Source: Bacillota bacterium (GTDB taxonomy: Bacteria > Bacillota > Clostridia > Oscillospirales > Acutalibacteraceae). Taken from it: a DNA stretch of 64,000 bases. Shown here one piece after another: positions 42,300 to 50,959 of this stretch (position 1 is the stretch's first letter; each line of letters opens with the position of its first letter). The notes beneath the pieces are model-generated. The model was given only the letters and a program-made list of their open reading frames with translations, was not told the DNA's origin and ran no database searches. The stretch covers positions 372,001 to 436,000 of the forward strand of contig JAEWDK010000024.1 in NCBI GenBank assembly GCA_023390175.1. The letters run 5' to 3'. The position numbers and the translations under genes are program-made.

Positions 42300-42321
42300 G
42301 CGGCAGCATTAATGCTGCCGC
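42300..42321. terminator. Hairpin between convergent mtaB and GHL10 genes
   Basis: A perfect 11-base-pair palindrome (GCGGCAGCATT and its complement) lies between the two stop codons. T runs on both sides are weak. Confidence 0.65.
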
Positions 42322-42325
42322 TCTG

Positions 42326-43624
42326 TTAATTTAATACCTTCATCACATTCTGAACTTCTTCCTTTGTCTGGCTGCTGTTCAAATAGTCCCAGGAATAAAA
42401 CATGAAGCCGTCACAGGCGGTTTTTCTTCCCAATTCAACCTGCTGTGCCAAAATATTGGTGGACTTCTTCCAGGTGCCGCTGTCCACGTCGGAACCGGCC
42501 TTGTAAACCGCCAGGCCGAGATACAGCTTAATATTTTTATTTGTTACCAGCTTGCGCCAGCTTTCTGCCGCTGTGTTAAACGGAAGAACCGGATTTTCAA
42601 AATTCACATAAAGCTGCGGACAAATATAGTCAAGATACCCCTGTGTGGTACACCATGCGTTGACGTCCGCCCCCATGTTCAAATCGTTTTCCACATTTCC
42701 CTGCGGAGCGATACCGAATGGCAAACTTGGTTTTACAGCTTTTATTTCGCTGTAAACCAGGGAAACAAGCGCATTTACATTGGCGCGCCGCCAGTCCATC
42801 AATCCGAGCGGTGTACCGTTTTTTGCGGCAGCGGCAGAATAACTGTCATAGGCCGGTTTGTCGAACGCGGCGTCCTGCGTTGGGTAAAAGTAGTCGTCAA
42901 ACTGGATGCCGTCCACATCATAATTCTGTGCAATTTCCTTTACCCCGTCAGCAACCAGCTTGCGCACCTCCTGATAAGCCGGATTGTAATATTTTCCGCT
43001 TCCGCTGTCCACCACCCAACCGGCCTTTGCCGTGTCGTTTTTCCATGTATTATATAAATTTGCCTGTGCTAAAATAGACGGCACACCGGAAATTTGAATG
43101 CGCAGAGGATTTACCCATGCTTGGATTTTCAATCCGGCCTTATGTGACGCATCAACCATGTCCTTCAGCGGGTCATAACCGGGGTCAACGCCCTGCGTGC
43201 CGCCCACAACGTGGCTCCATGGGAAATATGCAGATTTATAAAGTGCGTCGCCAAACGGGCGTACATGAACAATGAGCGTATTCATGCCGCAATTTTTCGC
43301 TCCGGTGATGATTGCGTCAAATTTCTTCTGAAATGCTTTTTCGCTTTTGTCGGTTTCCTTACTCATGTCAAGGCTCATATACGGCACCCAGACCGCGCGC
43401 ATTTCGCCCGCGGAAGCAGCGGTTACCGCAGCCGTAGTCAGCCCGGAGGAACCGGCAGCGGAATCCGACACACCCGACACAGGCGAATTTTGCCCGGAAT
43501 TTACACCTGACGGGTTGTTTTTAGCCATATGGCTAAAATTAATTGCCATTGTAATAGCGATGGCGACAGCCAAAAGGCAGGCACACACTAAGATGCTGTG
43601 CCGGTTAAACAGCTTGATTACCAT
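42326..43624 (-). CDS. Secreted glycoside hydrolase-like GHL10 (DUF187/YngK-type) protein
   Basis: A 432-residue extracytoplasmic protein. One N-terminal hydrophobic segment (residues about 10-30), a Ser/Gly/Ala-rich linker, then the GHL10 TIM barrel: MRAVWVPYMSLDMS, NTLIVHVRPFGDALYKSAYFPWS, LKIQAWVNPLRI, VDGIQFDDYFYP with acidic residues, and GIAPQGN. Family members are predicted glycosidases, perhaps acting on cell-wall glycans. The start is ATG 43624, preceded by GGAAGGG; the open frame upstream to 43702 lacks a site. Probably anchored by an uncleaved signal helix, since no lipobox is seen. Confidence 0.87.
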   Translation of the reverse strand: MVIKLFNRHSILVCACLLAVAIAITMAINFSHMAKNNPSGVNSGQNSPVSGVSDSAAGSSGLTTAAVTAASAGEMRAVWVPYMSLDMSKETDKSEKAFQKKFDAIITGAKNCGMNTLIVHVRPFGDALYKSAYFPWSHVVGGTQGVDPGYDPLKDMVDASHKAGLKIQAWVNPLRIQISGVPSILAQANLYNTWKNDTAKAGWVVDSGSGKYYNPAYQEVRKLVADGVKEIAQNYDVDGIQFDDYFYPTQDAAFDKPAYDSYSAAAAKNGTPLGLMDWRRANVNALVSLVYSEIKAVKPSLPFGIAPQGNVENDLNMGADVNAWCTTQGYLDYICPQLYVNFENPVLPFNTAAESWRKLVTNKNIKLYLGLAVYKAGSDVDSGTWKKSTNILAQQVELGRKTACDGFMFYSWDYLNSSQTKEEVQNVMKVLN

Positions 43625-43663
43625 ATGAACATCCCTTCCGAATGAATTTTTTCTTCTTTTTAT

Positions 43664-43692
43664 TTGACACAAGCAGCGGAATCGTGTAGGAT
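43664..43692 (+). promoter_or_regulatory. Sigma-A promoter for the zinc-ribbon/DUF1294 pair
   Basis: A perfect TTGACA (43664-43669) and TAGGAT (43687-43692) are separated by 17 bases. Confidence 0.82.
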
Positions 43693-43720
43693 AAGATAAC
43701 AAAATTACGGGAGGCGCGCA

Positions 43721-44089
43721 ATGTTCTTCATCATCGGAATTACAAGCGGCTCAAAAGATCTTGGCACACGCAGATGCAGTGCATTTTCCTGCTGCGGCAG
43801 CTTTGGCGCAATGGGTACGGTTATCTGCACTTTTCAGCAGTTTACACTGTTTTTTATCCCGATTTTTCGCTTTGGCAAACGGTATTTCATCACCTGCCCG
43901 AACTGCGGCACGGTTTATGAGATGACAAAAGCAGAGGGTCAGCGTATGGAACGGGATACTGATGCTGAAATTAACGCTGACCAAATTTTTGCTGTGCAGG
44001 GCGCAAGCAGAAAAATCTGCCCCGGCTGCCACTGCTCAATTGACCCAAATGCACGGTACTGCCCGAACTGCGGCACCCGGTTATTTTAG
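43721..44089 (+). CDS. Zinc-ribbon protein with hydrophobic N-terminus
   Basis: A 122-residue protein. Residues 1-50 are fairly hydrophobic with several cysteines (RRCSAFSCCGSFG) and a short IFRFGKRYFITCPNCGTVYEM stretch that binds zinc. The C-terminus carries a second zinc ribbon, CPGCHCSIDPNARYCPNCG. Similar proteins are annotated only as zinc-ribbon domain proteins. No function is assigned. GGAGG lies eight bases before ATG; DUF1294 follows by 11 bases, probably in one transcript. Confidence 0.75.
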   Translation: MFFIIGITSGSKDLGTRRCSAFSCCGSFGAMGTVICTFQQFTLFFIPIFRFGKRYFITCPNCGTVYEMTKAEGQRMERDTDAEINADQIFAVQGASRKICPGCHCSIDPNARYCPNCGTRLF

Positions 44090-44100
44090 GAGTGTAAGAC

Positions 44101-44376
44101 ATGCCTTATTATATATATTGTTTTTATTACCTGATTATTATTAATTTATTGGCCGTTATTGTTACTGTGAGTGACAAACGCAGGGCAGTTTCACACCGGT
44201 GGCGTATTCCTGAAAACACCCTGCTGCTCATTGCGGCGCTCGGCGGCTGCCCCGCCATGCTTATTACGATGAGGATTATCCACCACAAAACGCAGCATAA
44301 AAAATTCATGCTGGGTATTCCGGTCATCCTCACACTGCAAATTCTTACAATCTATTACCTATTTTATAAAAAATAG
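44101..44376 (+). CDS. DUF1294 small membrane protein
   Basis: A 91-residue protein with two or three transmembrane segments. The family signature is WRIPENTLLLIAALGGCPAMLITMRIIHHKTQHKKFMLGIP. Function unknown; these proteins are widespread and often near cold-shock or small stress genes. It follows the zinc-ribbon gene and ends just before a terminator. Confidence 0.85.
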   Translation: MPYYIYCFYYLIIINLLAVIVTVSDKRRAVSHRWRIPENTLLLIAALGGCPAMLITMRIIHHKTQHKKFMLGIPVILTLQILTIYYLFYKK

Positions 44377-44377
44377 C

Positions 44378-44420
44378 ACAAAGGGCGGTGCCGGTTTGTA
44401 ATCGGTGCCGCCCTTTGTTT
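44378..44420 (+). terminator. Terminator after DUF1294
   Basis: An 11-base-pair outer stem (ACAAAGGGCGG and CCGCCCTTTGT) with an inner CCG/CGG stem is followed by TTTATGG. Confidence 0.8.
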
Positions 44421-44470
44421 ATGGTGCTTTTTTAACTTTGATGTTATCGAAAAATTAAATTGATAAAAAT

Positions 44471-44965
44471 TTATTTAAATAAATTATCGGGTACAATATA
44501 CAGTCGGCTGATTTGTGCTTTTTTATCTTTAGATGTTACAGTGAGTTGCCCGCTTTGTGATGCGGAGGTCTCTTTTCCGGATTTTGTGTGTTTTAGCACC
44601 AAGTTAATTTGAAAATCACAGAAAATATTATTGTCTTCCTCTTTTGTTTTGGTCAGTTCCACATCTTTTACTGAGATTAAAACACCCTCTTTTTCAGCCA
44701 AACTAACATATTTTGTCGCTAACCTATCTGCTACAAAGCTGCTAAATGCTTTTGATGTAAAATACACTTCATATGCATTCTCAACCGCTTTTTCGTATTC
44801 GCTTCTATCATTGACATGTGCTAAAGAATAATCGGAAACAGTAAAGAGCTTTGTCAGCGCATCTTCCGATACTTTTATCCACTCATTTTTTTGTCCGCAT
44901 CCTGTAAGAATATATATTAGTACAGGAATTATAAAAATAGCAGAATACCATTTTCTTTTTGCCAT
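44471..44965 (-). CDS. Small lipoprotein, function unknown
   Basis: A 164-residue protein. The N-terminal segment AIFIIPVLIYILTGCGQ is a lipoprotein signal with the lipobox LTGC (C23 or nearby), so the mature protein should be lipid-anchored outside the membrane. The rest is soluble and charged with no recognised domain; its composition, a helix then a beta-rich end, is like small lipoproteins of the NTF2 type, but that is a guess. It is 22 bases downstream of the secreted-protein gene and probably co-transcribed. AT-rich, unlike most of the window. Confidence 0.7.
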   Translation of the reverse strand: MAKRKWYSAIFIIPVLIYILTGCGQKNEWIKVSEDALTKLFTVSDYSLAHVNDRSEYEKAVENAYEVYFTSKAFSSFVADRLATKYVSLAEKEGVLISVKDVELTKTKEEDNNIFCDFQINLVLKHTKSGKETSASQSGQLTVTSKDKKAQISRLYIVPDNLFK

Positions 44966-44987
44966 AATACCTCCTACATTTTATTAA

Positions 44988-45470
44988 CTAAAGATCTCCA
45001 TACCGAAATTTATAACCGGAAATACTATTGCTGCCCGTATAATTCGTTTGGTTTCTTGATGTAACAATGTCTGTTCCGGTAAGGTTGATTGGTTCATTAT
45101 AGTTCAAAACAGCATATTTCCCAATTGCAGTGGGATAATCCGGAATAATATCGTGTTCTGTAATCATGACCATATTACAAGCCTTACACTGCCAGCAAGC
45201 CCCCCAGGAAATATATGTTTCTAAGGAACCATCTGATAATCTAATGTATGCATTGCCATATGAGCGCGAAACCATGTCGTGATACGGCTTTCCATTACAT
45301 ACTTCTTGGAAAAAAGGAGTAATACTGTCGGAGTTTGTAGCTTTTTCAGTAATTCCCAATCCAATTATCGGGCGATTTGTATGTTCTGCTGCAAACGCAG
45401 GCACAGAAATTGTCAAAGCCATTGCTAAAATCAAAACCAAGCTAACGATTTTTCTTAGATTCTTTTTCAT
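44988..45470 (-). CDS. Small secreted protein with a cysteine cluster, function unknown
   Basis: A 160-residue protein with a standard signal peptide (KKNLRKIVSLVLILAMALTISVPAFAA, cut after about residue 27). The mature part has a compact cysteine cluster, WGACWQCKACN, near residues 92-102, which might bind a metal or form a disulfide, and tyrosine-rich ends. No family recognised. The ribosome binding site is weak (AAAGAGA). It pairs with the lipoprotein gene in an AT-rich accessory patch between housekeeping blocks. Confidence 0.7.
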   Translation of the reverse strand: MKKNLRKIVSLVLILAMALTISVPAFAAEHTNRPIIGLGITEKATNSDSITPFFQEVCNGKPYHDMVSRSYGNAYIRLSDGSLETYISWGACWQCKACNMVMITEHDIIPDYPTAIGKYAVLNYNEPINLTGTDIVTSRNQTNYTGSNSISGYKFRYGDL

Positions 45471-45963
45471 AATATTAAATTCTCTTTCATTTTAAATTTC
45501 TTGTTTATATTTGTACAGGAATTGCCGGTAATTTAAAAGAGAAATTTTTCACCCCGTTACAAGTCCATTGGATTCACCCCTTTCCTCAAAATCTTTATTT
45601 CAATGCGCGCACATGAAATTCAAATTTTTTCTTCTACTTATATAACTGATTTCGGTTGCGTTTTGTTACAGATTTTTCTTTATTTTCTTAAAATTATCAC
45701 ATTGTATAAATATAACAATGATTTATTATATCATATATACAATAAAATTATTATTTTTGCTTCTCATCGCTATAACGTTTTTAAATGGCATTTTGTTACA
45801 GGTTTTTAAAATATTTTTATTCGATAGAACAAAGCCTAAAATAATTCCAAATAAATATTATTTAATAGCATTTATAGCTTATGCTCAATTTGAATATTTG
45901 TCAATACGAATAACAAATTTGTGATTATATGGAATTATTTATAATATTATATAAGTCATGCGT
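45471..45963. other. AT-rich gene-free stretch
   Basis: About 490 bases, extremely AT-rich from 45600 on. Two short open frames here have no ribosome binding site and no protein-like composition. The part nearest 45471 should hold the promoter of the secreted-protein gene, which I could not define. No repeats, RNA gene or integration site were recognised. Confidence 0.5.
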
Positions 45964-45964
45964 G

Positions 45965-46000
45965 CAAAAAAGCGGCACCGATTTAAAACCGATGCCGCTT
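45965..46000 (-). terminator. Terminator of the leuS transcript
   Basis: A stem with arms around AAGCGGCA and TGCCGCTT, extended by G-U pairs, is followed by six T residues on the minus strand. It is just after the leuS stop codon and ends the long housekeeping transcript. Confidence 0.88.
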
Positions 46001-46020
46001 GCTTTATGTTCATTTATGGA

Positions 46021-48429
46021 TTACTTCGCTACAATGTTGACCAGCTTGCCGGGAACATAAAGTTCTTTTATAATATTCTTTCCGCTGAGCTCGGCGGAAA
46101 TCTTCTCGTCAGCCTTGGCCGCGGCAATTGCATCCGCGCCGGAAATATCTGTGGAAACATTCAAGCGCGTGCGAACCTTGCCGTTTACCTGCACGGCGAT
46201 TTCAACACTGTCTTCCTTGCATTTCGCTTCGTCATACTCCGGCCACTTCTGCTGGCAGGCCATACCGCCGCCGAACTTCATGATTTCCCACATTTCCTCC
46301 GTTACATGCGGTGCAAACGGGTTCATCAAAATCGTGTAAATTTTCAGTTCTTCCAGCGTAATGGAACCCACGTCGGTAATATCGTTCATTAAGGCCATCA
46401 GCGTTGCAATAGCCGTGTTGAACTTTAGGTTTTCAATATCTTCGCCGGTTTTTTTAATCGACTTGTTAAAGGCAATTTCAAGGCTTTTGCGAACACCCTT
46501 TTCATTGCTTAACGTGTTCTGCAAATTCCAGTAGCGCTCCACAAAACGGCGGCAGCCCTTGATGCCCGCGGAGCTCCACGGTGCGGCCTTTTCGAAGTCA
46601 CCGATGAACATTTCGTAAAGACGCATGGTATCGGCGCCGAACTCGTTGACGATTTCATCCGGATTCACAACGTTGCCGCGCGACTTGCTCATCTTTTCGC
46701 CGTTCTCGCCCAGAATCATGCCGTGGCTTGTGCGCTTTGCGTACGGTTCGGGCGTGGGAACCTCGCCGATATCGAAGAGGAACTTATGCCAGAATCGGCT
46801 GTAAAGCAGATGCAGTGTTGTATGTTCCATTCCGCCGTTGTACCAGTCAACCGGCGCCCAATAGTTCAATGCATCTTTCCCTGCGAACGCTTCGCTGTTA
46901 TGGGGATCCATGTAACGCAGGAAGTACCAGGAGGAACCGGCCCACTGGGGCATGGTGTCCGTTTCACGCCTCGCTTTGCCGCCGCAGTGCGGGCATGTGG
47001 TTTCCACCCAGTCGGTCATATGGGCAAGCGGAGATTCCCCGTTATCGGTCGGCTCATAGGACTTTACATCGGGAAGACGGAGCGGAAGCTCGCTTTCCGG
47101 CAGCGCAACATAGCCGCACTTTTCACAATAAACAATCGGAATCGGTTCGCCCCAGTAGCGCTGGCGGGAAAACACCCAGTCGCGCAGCTTGAAGTTTACC
47201 TTGGAACGGCCGATATTTTTTTCCGTTAAGAATTCCGTAATCTTCTTCTTGGCTTCTTCCACGGTCAAACCGTCAAGGATGCCCGAATTTACCATAATGC
47301 CGGTTGCACAGTCGGTGAAGGCTTCTTTCTGCACTTCGCCGCCCTTGACCACTTCGATAATCGGCAGGCCAAACTTTTTGGCAAACTCCCAGTCACGGGT
47401 ATCGTGGGCAGGAACAGCCATGATTGCGCCCGTGCCGTAGGAAACAAGAACATAATCTGAAATAAAGATCGGAATTTCTTTCCCTGTCACCGGGTTAATC
47501 GCGGCAACGCCGTCAAGGCGGACGCCGGTCTTATCCTTTGCAACCTCGGTACGCTCAAAATCGGATTTTTTGGCTGCTTCGTTCTGATAAGCGCGGATTT
47601 CATCCATGTTATTGAGCTTGTCCGCCCATTTTTCAAGCATTGGATGTTCCGGCGAAACGACCATGTAGGTTGCGCCGTAAAGTGTGTCCGGCCGGGTGGT
47701 GTAAACGGTAAGCACGTCGCCGCTGGTGGTCGAGAAATCGACCTCGGCGCCGGTGGAACGGCCGATCCAGTTTTTCTGCTGCGATTTGACGCGGTCAGGA
47801 TAATCGACAAGGTCAAGGTCGTCAATCAGGCGCTGGGCATACTCGGTAATTTTGAGCATCCACTGTGATTTTACCTTGCGCACTACCTCGCTGCCGCAGC
47901 GTTCACAAACGCCGTTGACCACTTCTTCGTTGGCAAGCACACATTTACAGGAGGTACACCAGTTGACGGCCATCTCTTTTTTATAGGCAAGTCCATGTTT
48001 GAAGAGCTGAAGGAAAATCCACTGCGTCCATTTATAATATTCGGGGTCGGTGGTATTGATTTCACGCGACCAGTCAAAAGAAATGCCAAGCGCCTGAAGC
48101 TGCTGCTTAAAGCGGGCGATGTTCTTTTTTGTCACTTCCGCAGGATGGACATGATTTTTAATCGCGAAATTTTCAGTTGGCAGACCGAACGCATCCCAGC
48201 CGATTGGATAGAGCACATTGTAGCCCTGCAAACGGCGTTTGCGCGCAATGATATCGATTGCCGTGTAGGAGCGCGGATGGCCGACATGAAGGCCCTGCCC
48301 CGACGGATATGGGAATTCAATCAATGCGTAATATTTCGGTTTATCGGAAGTGTTCGAAGCGTGAAAAACGCCAGATTTCTCCCATTGCTCCTGCCACTTT
48401 TTTTCCACTGGTTTGTGATCGTATTTCAT
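46021..48429 (-). CDS. leuS: Leucyl-tRNA synthetase
   Basis: An 802-residue class I aminoacyl-tRNA synthetase. The HIGH motif is GQGLHVGHPRSYTAIDI, KMSKS is GEKMSKSRGNVVNPDE, and the inserted editing domain carries TTRPDTLYGATYMV and the aspartate in AVPAHDTRDWEFA. A zinc-binding CEKCG/CPHCGG region is present. The start is ATG 48429, with AGGAGCGAAGGA upstream; earlier codons have no site. It is the last gene of the rsfS-containing minus-strand run; the short gap leaves no room for a T-box leader. Confidence 0.97.
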   Translation of the reverse strand: MKYDHKPVEKKWQEQWEKSGVFHASNTSDKPKYYALIEFPYPSGQGLHVGHPRSYTAIDIIARKRRLQGYNVLYPIGWDAFGLPTENFAIKNHVHPAEVTKKNIARFKQQLQALGISFDWSREINTTDPEYYKWTQWIFLQLFKHGLAYKKEMAVNWCTSCKCVLANEEVVNGVCERCGSEVVRKVKSQWMLKITEYAQRLIDDLDLVDYPDRVKSQQKNWIGRSTGAEVDFSTTSGDVLTVYTTRPDTLYGATYMVVSPEHPMLEKWADKLNNMDEIRAYQNEAAKKSDFERTEVAKDKTGVRLDGVAAINPVTGKEIPIFISDYVLVSYGTGAIMAVPAHDTRDWEFAKKFGLPIIEVVKGGEVQKEAFTDCATGIMVNSGILDGLTVEEAKKKITEFLTEKNIGRSKVNFKLRDWVFSRQRYWGEPIPIVYCEKCGYVALPESELPLRLPDVKSYEPTDNGESPLAHMTDWVETTCPHCGGKARRETDTMPQWAGSSWYFLRYMDPHNSEAFAGKDALNYWAPVDWYNGGMEHTTLHLLYSRFWHKFLFDIGEVPTPEPYAKRTSHGMILGENGEKMSKSRGNVVNPDEIVNEFGADTMRLYEMFIGDFEKAAPWSSAGIKGCRRFVERYWNLQNTLSNEKGVRKSLEIAFNKSIKKTGEDIENLKFNTAIATLMALMNDITDVGSITLEELKIYTILMNPFAPHVTEEMWEIMKFGGGMACQQKWPEYDEAKCKEDSVEIAVQVNGKVRTRLNVSTDISGADAIAAAKADEKISAELSGKNIIKELYVPGKLVNIVAK

Positions 48430-48472
48430 TATTTCCTTCGCTCCTATATTCTTCAAGATTTCGCATAATTCC

Positions 48473-48826
48473 CTATTCTATAATACCGGGCACCGTAACC
48501 GCTTCACCGTCCTGCCACAGGCGGTCAAGGTCATAAAACTGACGTGACTCCGTGGTGAAAATATGAATGATCACGTTGCTGTAATCCAAAATGATCCATG
48601 AATTGGAACGATATCCCTCGGTGTGCAGCGGGCTGATTCCAAGCTGCTTCAGCCGGACCTCAGTCTCATCCGCAAGGGCTTTTACCTGGGTGCTGCTTGT
48701 GCCCGTCGCCAGCACAAAATAGTCCGCAAGAACCGAAATATCTTTAATGCCGATTATTTTAAGGTCAAGCGCTTTTTTATCGTCTAAAACCTTTACGGCT
48801 TCTTTGGCAAGTTCAAGTGATGTCAT
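48473..48826 (-). CDS. rsfS: Ribosome silencing factor RsfS
   Basis: A 117-residue protein that binds ribosomal protein L14 and stops subunit joining in starved cells. Signature: LADYFVLATGTSSTQVKALADETEVRLKQLG, HTEGYRSNSWIILDYSNVIIHIFTTESRQFYDLDRLWQD. The frame extends further upstream, but ATG 48826 has AAAGG nine bases before it and matches family length. It follows yqeK and precedes leuS, the normal clostridial order. Confidence 0.95.
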   Translation of the reverse strand: MTSLELAKEAVKVLDDKKALDLKIIGIKDISVLADYFVLATGTSSTQVKALADETEVRLKQLGISPLHTEGYRSNSWIILDYSNVIIHIFTTESRQFYDLDRLWQDGEAVTVPGIIE

Positions 48827-48851
48827 TCTCAACAACCTTTCATTTAATAAA

Positions 48852-49421
48852 TTATTTATACAGCAAAACCACCTGATTATAGGCGGCAATTGTGTCCGGA
48901 TGGATTGGCCTGTAGCTTGAAGCAAGATCTTTGATGTTAAACGTAATTCCCTCGACCATTGCCTGTTCAAGGCTGATATTTACCGCCTTGCGCATATTTT
49001 CCACACCGGGATAGTCGCGGTCCGCGGAAACAAAATCCGCAATAAAAATTACCTTTTCCAGTAAGGCCATGTCTTTACGCGCGGTGGTGTGATAACGCAC
49101 GGCGTCCAGTATTTCGCGGTCGGATATTCCAAATTCATTTTCAAGATACGCCGCGCCAAGCATGGCGTGCCAAAGCTTTTGCGCACTGCGCTCCACGTCG
49201 CTCAGCACGATATCGTAGCGCGTCATCATTTTCAGCTGTTCCTCCGGCGGCGTATCCTTCATGATATCGTGCAGGATTCCGGCAACCGCAGCTTTTTCCT
49301 CGTTCGCGCCGTATCTTTTTGCAAGAATTACGGCCGATTCACTGACGCACACGGAATGGTAAAAGCGCTTTTCACCCAAAAAAGGCTTTATCATATCTTT
49401 ATATTGTTCTATATCCTTCAT
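48852..49421 (-). CDS. yqeK: HD-domain Ap4A hydrolase YqeK
   Basis: A 189-residue HD-superfamily phosphohydrolase. Family landmarks are YHSVCVSESAVILAKRYG with the first histidine, VAGILHDIMKDTPPEEQL (HD), LWHAMLGAAYLE, and DAVRYHTTARKDM. YqeK proteins split diadenosine tetraphosphate symmetrically into two ADP. The start is ATG 49421, sharing bases with the nadD stop (ATGA) and eight bases after GGAG. The nadD-yqeK-rsfS order is conserved across Firmicutes. Confidence 0.94.
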   Translation of the reverse strand: MKDIEQYKDMIKPFLGEKRFYHSVCVSESAVILAKRYGANEEKAAVAGILHDIMKDTPPEEQLKMMTRYDIVLSDVERSAQKLWHAMLGAAYLENEFGISDREILDAVRYHTTARKDMALLEKVIFIADFVSADRDYPGVENMRKAVNISLEQAMVEGITFNIKDLASSYRPIHPDTIAAYNQVVLLYK

Positions 49422-50026
49422 TTTCCACACTCCAAATACAAATTATTTTTCACAATATAGTCCGCAACCACAGGCGGAACAAGTTCAGAGATACTTTTTC
49501 CGCTTTTAACTGCGCTGCGTACCATAGTAGATGAAATCGGAAGGTAGTCAATGTTCTGAATGATTGTTTTTGCACCGCTTTGCTCCAAAACACGCGCATG
49601 ATCAAGCAGCGGCTGCAGCCCTTCTGTGCTGCGCGGGGCGGCGCAAAGAGTGGCAAGAGAATAGATGACCTGCACATGATACCAGTTCTGAATCGTTATG
49701 AACATATCCTCACCGGTAATCAGGTAAAATTCGGAATCCGGATTCTGCTTTTTCAATTCCAGCAAGGTATCTGCGGTGTAGCTGGGGCCTTTGCGCCCGA
49801 TTTCAATATCGCTTACTTCCAAAATACTGCCCGAAGCCGCAAGAGCGCACATTGCGAGCCTGTCCTTCGGTGAAGCAAGGTCAACCGCCTGCTTGTGCGG
49901 CGGAACGCGGGTGGGAATCAAAAGAACCCTGTCGAAACCAACCGACCGCGCAAACTGTTCCGCCAAGTGGATATGGCCGTTATGAATCGGATTAAAGGTT
50001 CCTCCGTAAATTGCAATCTTCCGCAT
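49418..50026 (-). CDS. nadD: Nicotinate-nucleotide adenylyltransferase NadD
   Basis: A 202-residue enzyme of NAD synthesis that joins nicotinate mononucleotide and ATP. The nucleotidyltransferase motif GGTFNPIHNGHIHLAEQF lies at residues 8-25, and ISSTMVRSAVKSGKSI is the C-terminal ISSTxIR motif. Length is typical. It overlaps yqeK by four bases. Confidence 0.96.
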   Translation of the reverse strand: MRKIAIYGGTFNPIHNGHIHLAEQFARSVGFDRVLLIPTRVPPHKQAVDLASPKDRLAMCALAASGSILEVSDIEIGRKGPSYTADTLLELKKQNPDSEFYLITGEDMFITIQNWYHVQVIYSLATLCAAPRSTEGLQPLLDHARVLEQSGAKTIIQNIDYLPISSTMVRSAVKSGKSISELVPPVVADYIVKNNLYLECGK

Positions 50027-50060
50027 TGTTTCCCCTTTAACTGTATTACATCATATCATA

Positions 50061-50366
50061 TTACTTTTTAGGCGCTTTGGGAAGAGTAATTTTCGGTTCT
50101 TTGGGGTTTTTGCGGTACAAAACAAATTTTGAACCGATCACCTGCACCACTTCGGACTGTGTTTGCCCCGCAATCTGTTCCGCGGCATCCTTTGAGGAAA
50201 TCTGCGCGGTTTCAAGCACCTTGGCCTTAATAATTTCACGTGCGGTAAGCGCGTCCTCCGCCTGCTTGATGATGTCCGGGCCAATGCCGGCTTTTCCAAC
50301 CATTAATATTGTATCGATTTCGTTGGCAAGGGAGCGCAGAAAAGCGCGCTGTTTACTTGTTAACAT
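50061..50366 (-). CDS. YhbY/CRM-type RNA-binding protein
   Basis: A 101-residue protein with the CRM domain: LTSKQRAFLRSLANEIDTILMVGKAGIGPDIIKQ, ending with QVIGSKFVLYRKN. YhbY proteins associate with the large ribosomal subunit during assembly. The start overlaps the end of rdgB by seven bases; nadD follows by 34 bases. The conserved GxGG-like loop reads VGKAGIG. Confidence 0.93.
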   Translation of the reverse strand: MLTSKQRAFLRSLANEIDTILMVGKAGIGPDIIKQAEDALTAREIIKAKVLETAQISSKDAAEQIAGQTQSEVVQVIGSKFVLYRKNPKEPKITLPKAPKK

Positions 50367-50950
50367 GAATGATTCTCCTTTTTTGTTTGTAACTGCGCCG
50401 CCAGTTTGGCAAGCGCGCGGCCGCGGTGGCTGATACTGTCCTTTTCCCCTGCGCTCAGTTCCCCGAACGATTTTTCGCCCACGAGGAAAACCGGGTCATA
50501 GCCGAATCCGCCGTTTCCCTGCGGAGCAAACGCGATGGAGCCCGGGCACTCGCCCTGCACATCAATTCGTTCCCCGCTGGGGTAAACACAGCAAACAGCG
50601 CTCACAAACTTCGCCGTGCGTTTTTCCTTTGGAACATCCTTTAAATTTTCCAATAGCTTATGGATTCGATCCAAATCGCTCGCGCCTTCCCCGGCGTACC
50701 GCGCGGAGTAAACCCCCGGCTCACCGTTTAAGGCATCCACCATCAAACCGGAATCATCGGCAACCGCGGGCAGCCCTGTTTCGCGGCAGGCGGCATCGGC
50801 CTTTAAAAAGGCATTTTCGGAAAATGTGGTTCCTGTTTCCTCCACCTCATCCAATTGAGCCGTGGTAACATCAATATTCAGCGGAGCCAAAATGCGCTGA
50901 AGCTCTTTCAGTTTATTCTGATTATGTGTTGCAATTACAAATGTTGTCAT
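50360..50950 (-). CDS. rdgB: XTP/dITP diphosphatase (RdgB/HAM1)
   Basis: A 196-residue house-cleaning pyrophosphatase that hydrolyses non-canonical purine NTPs. Signature: VIATHNQNKLKELQRIL at the N-terminus, GTTFSENAFLKADAACRETGLPAVADDSGLMVDALNGEPGVYSARYAG, GGFGYDPVFLV, and SHRGRALAKL at the end. Length is typical. It is ten bases before ftsY on the upstream side and overlaps yhbY. Confidence 0.96.
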   Translation of the reverse strand: MTTFVIATHNQNKLKELQRILAPLNIDVTTAQLDEVEETGTTFSENAFLKADAACRETGLPAVADDSGLMVDALNGEPGVYSARYAGEGASDLDRIHKLLENLKDVPKEKRTAKFVSAVCCVYPSGERIDVQGECPGSIAFAPQGNGGFGYDPVFLVGEKSFGELSAGEKDSISHRGRALAKLAAQLQTKKENHSC

Positions 50951-50959
50951 ACGTTCCCT

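Noticed and set aside
45603..45924. Two overlapping short plus-strand frames
   Set aside because: They come from extreme AT content, lack ribosome binding sites and have no recognisable domain.
48430..48472. A T-box leader for leuS
   Set aside because: The gap to rsfS is only about 40 bases, with no T-box sequence or terminator.
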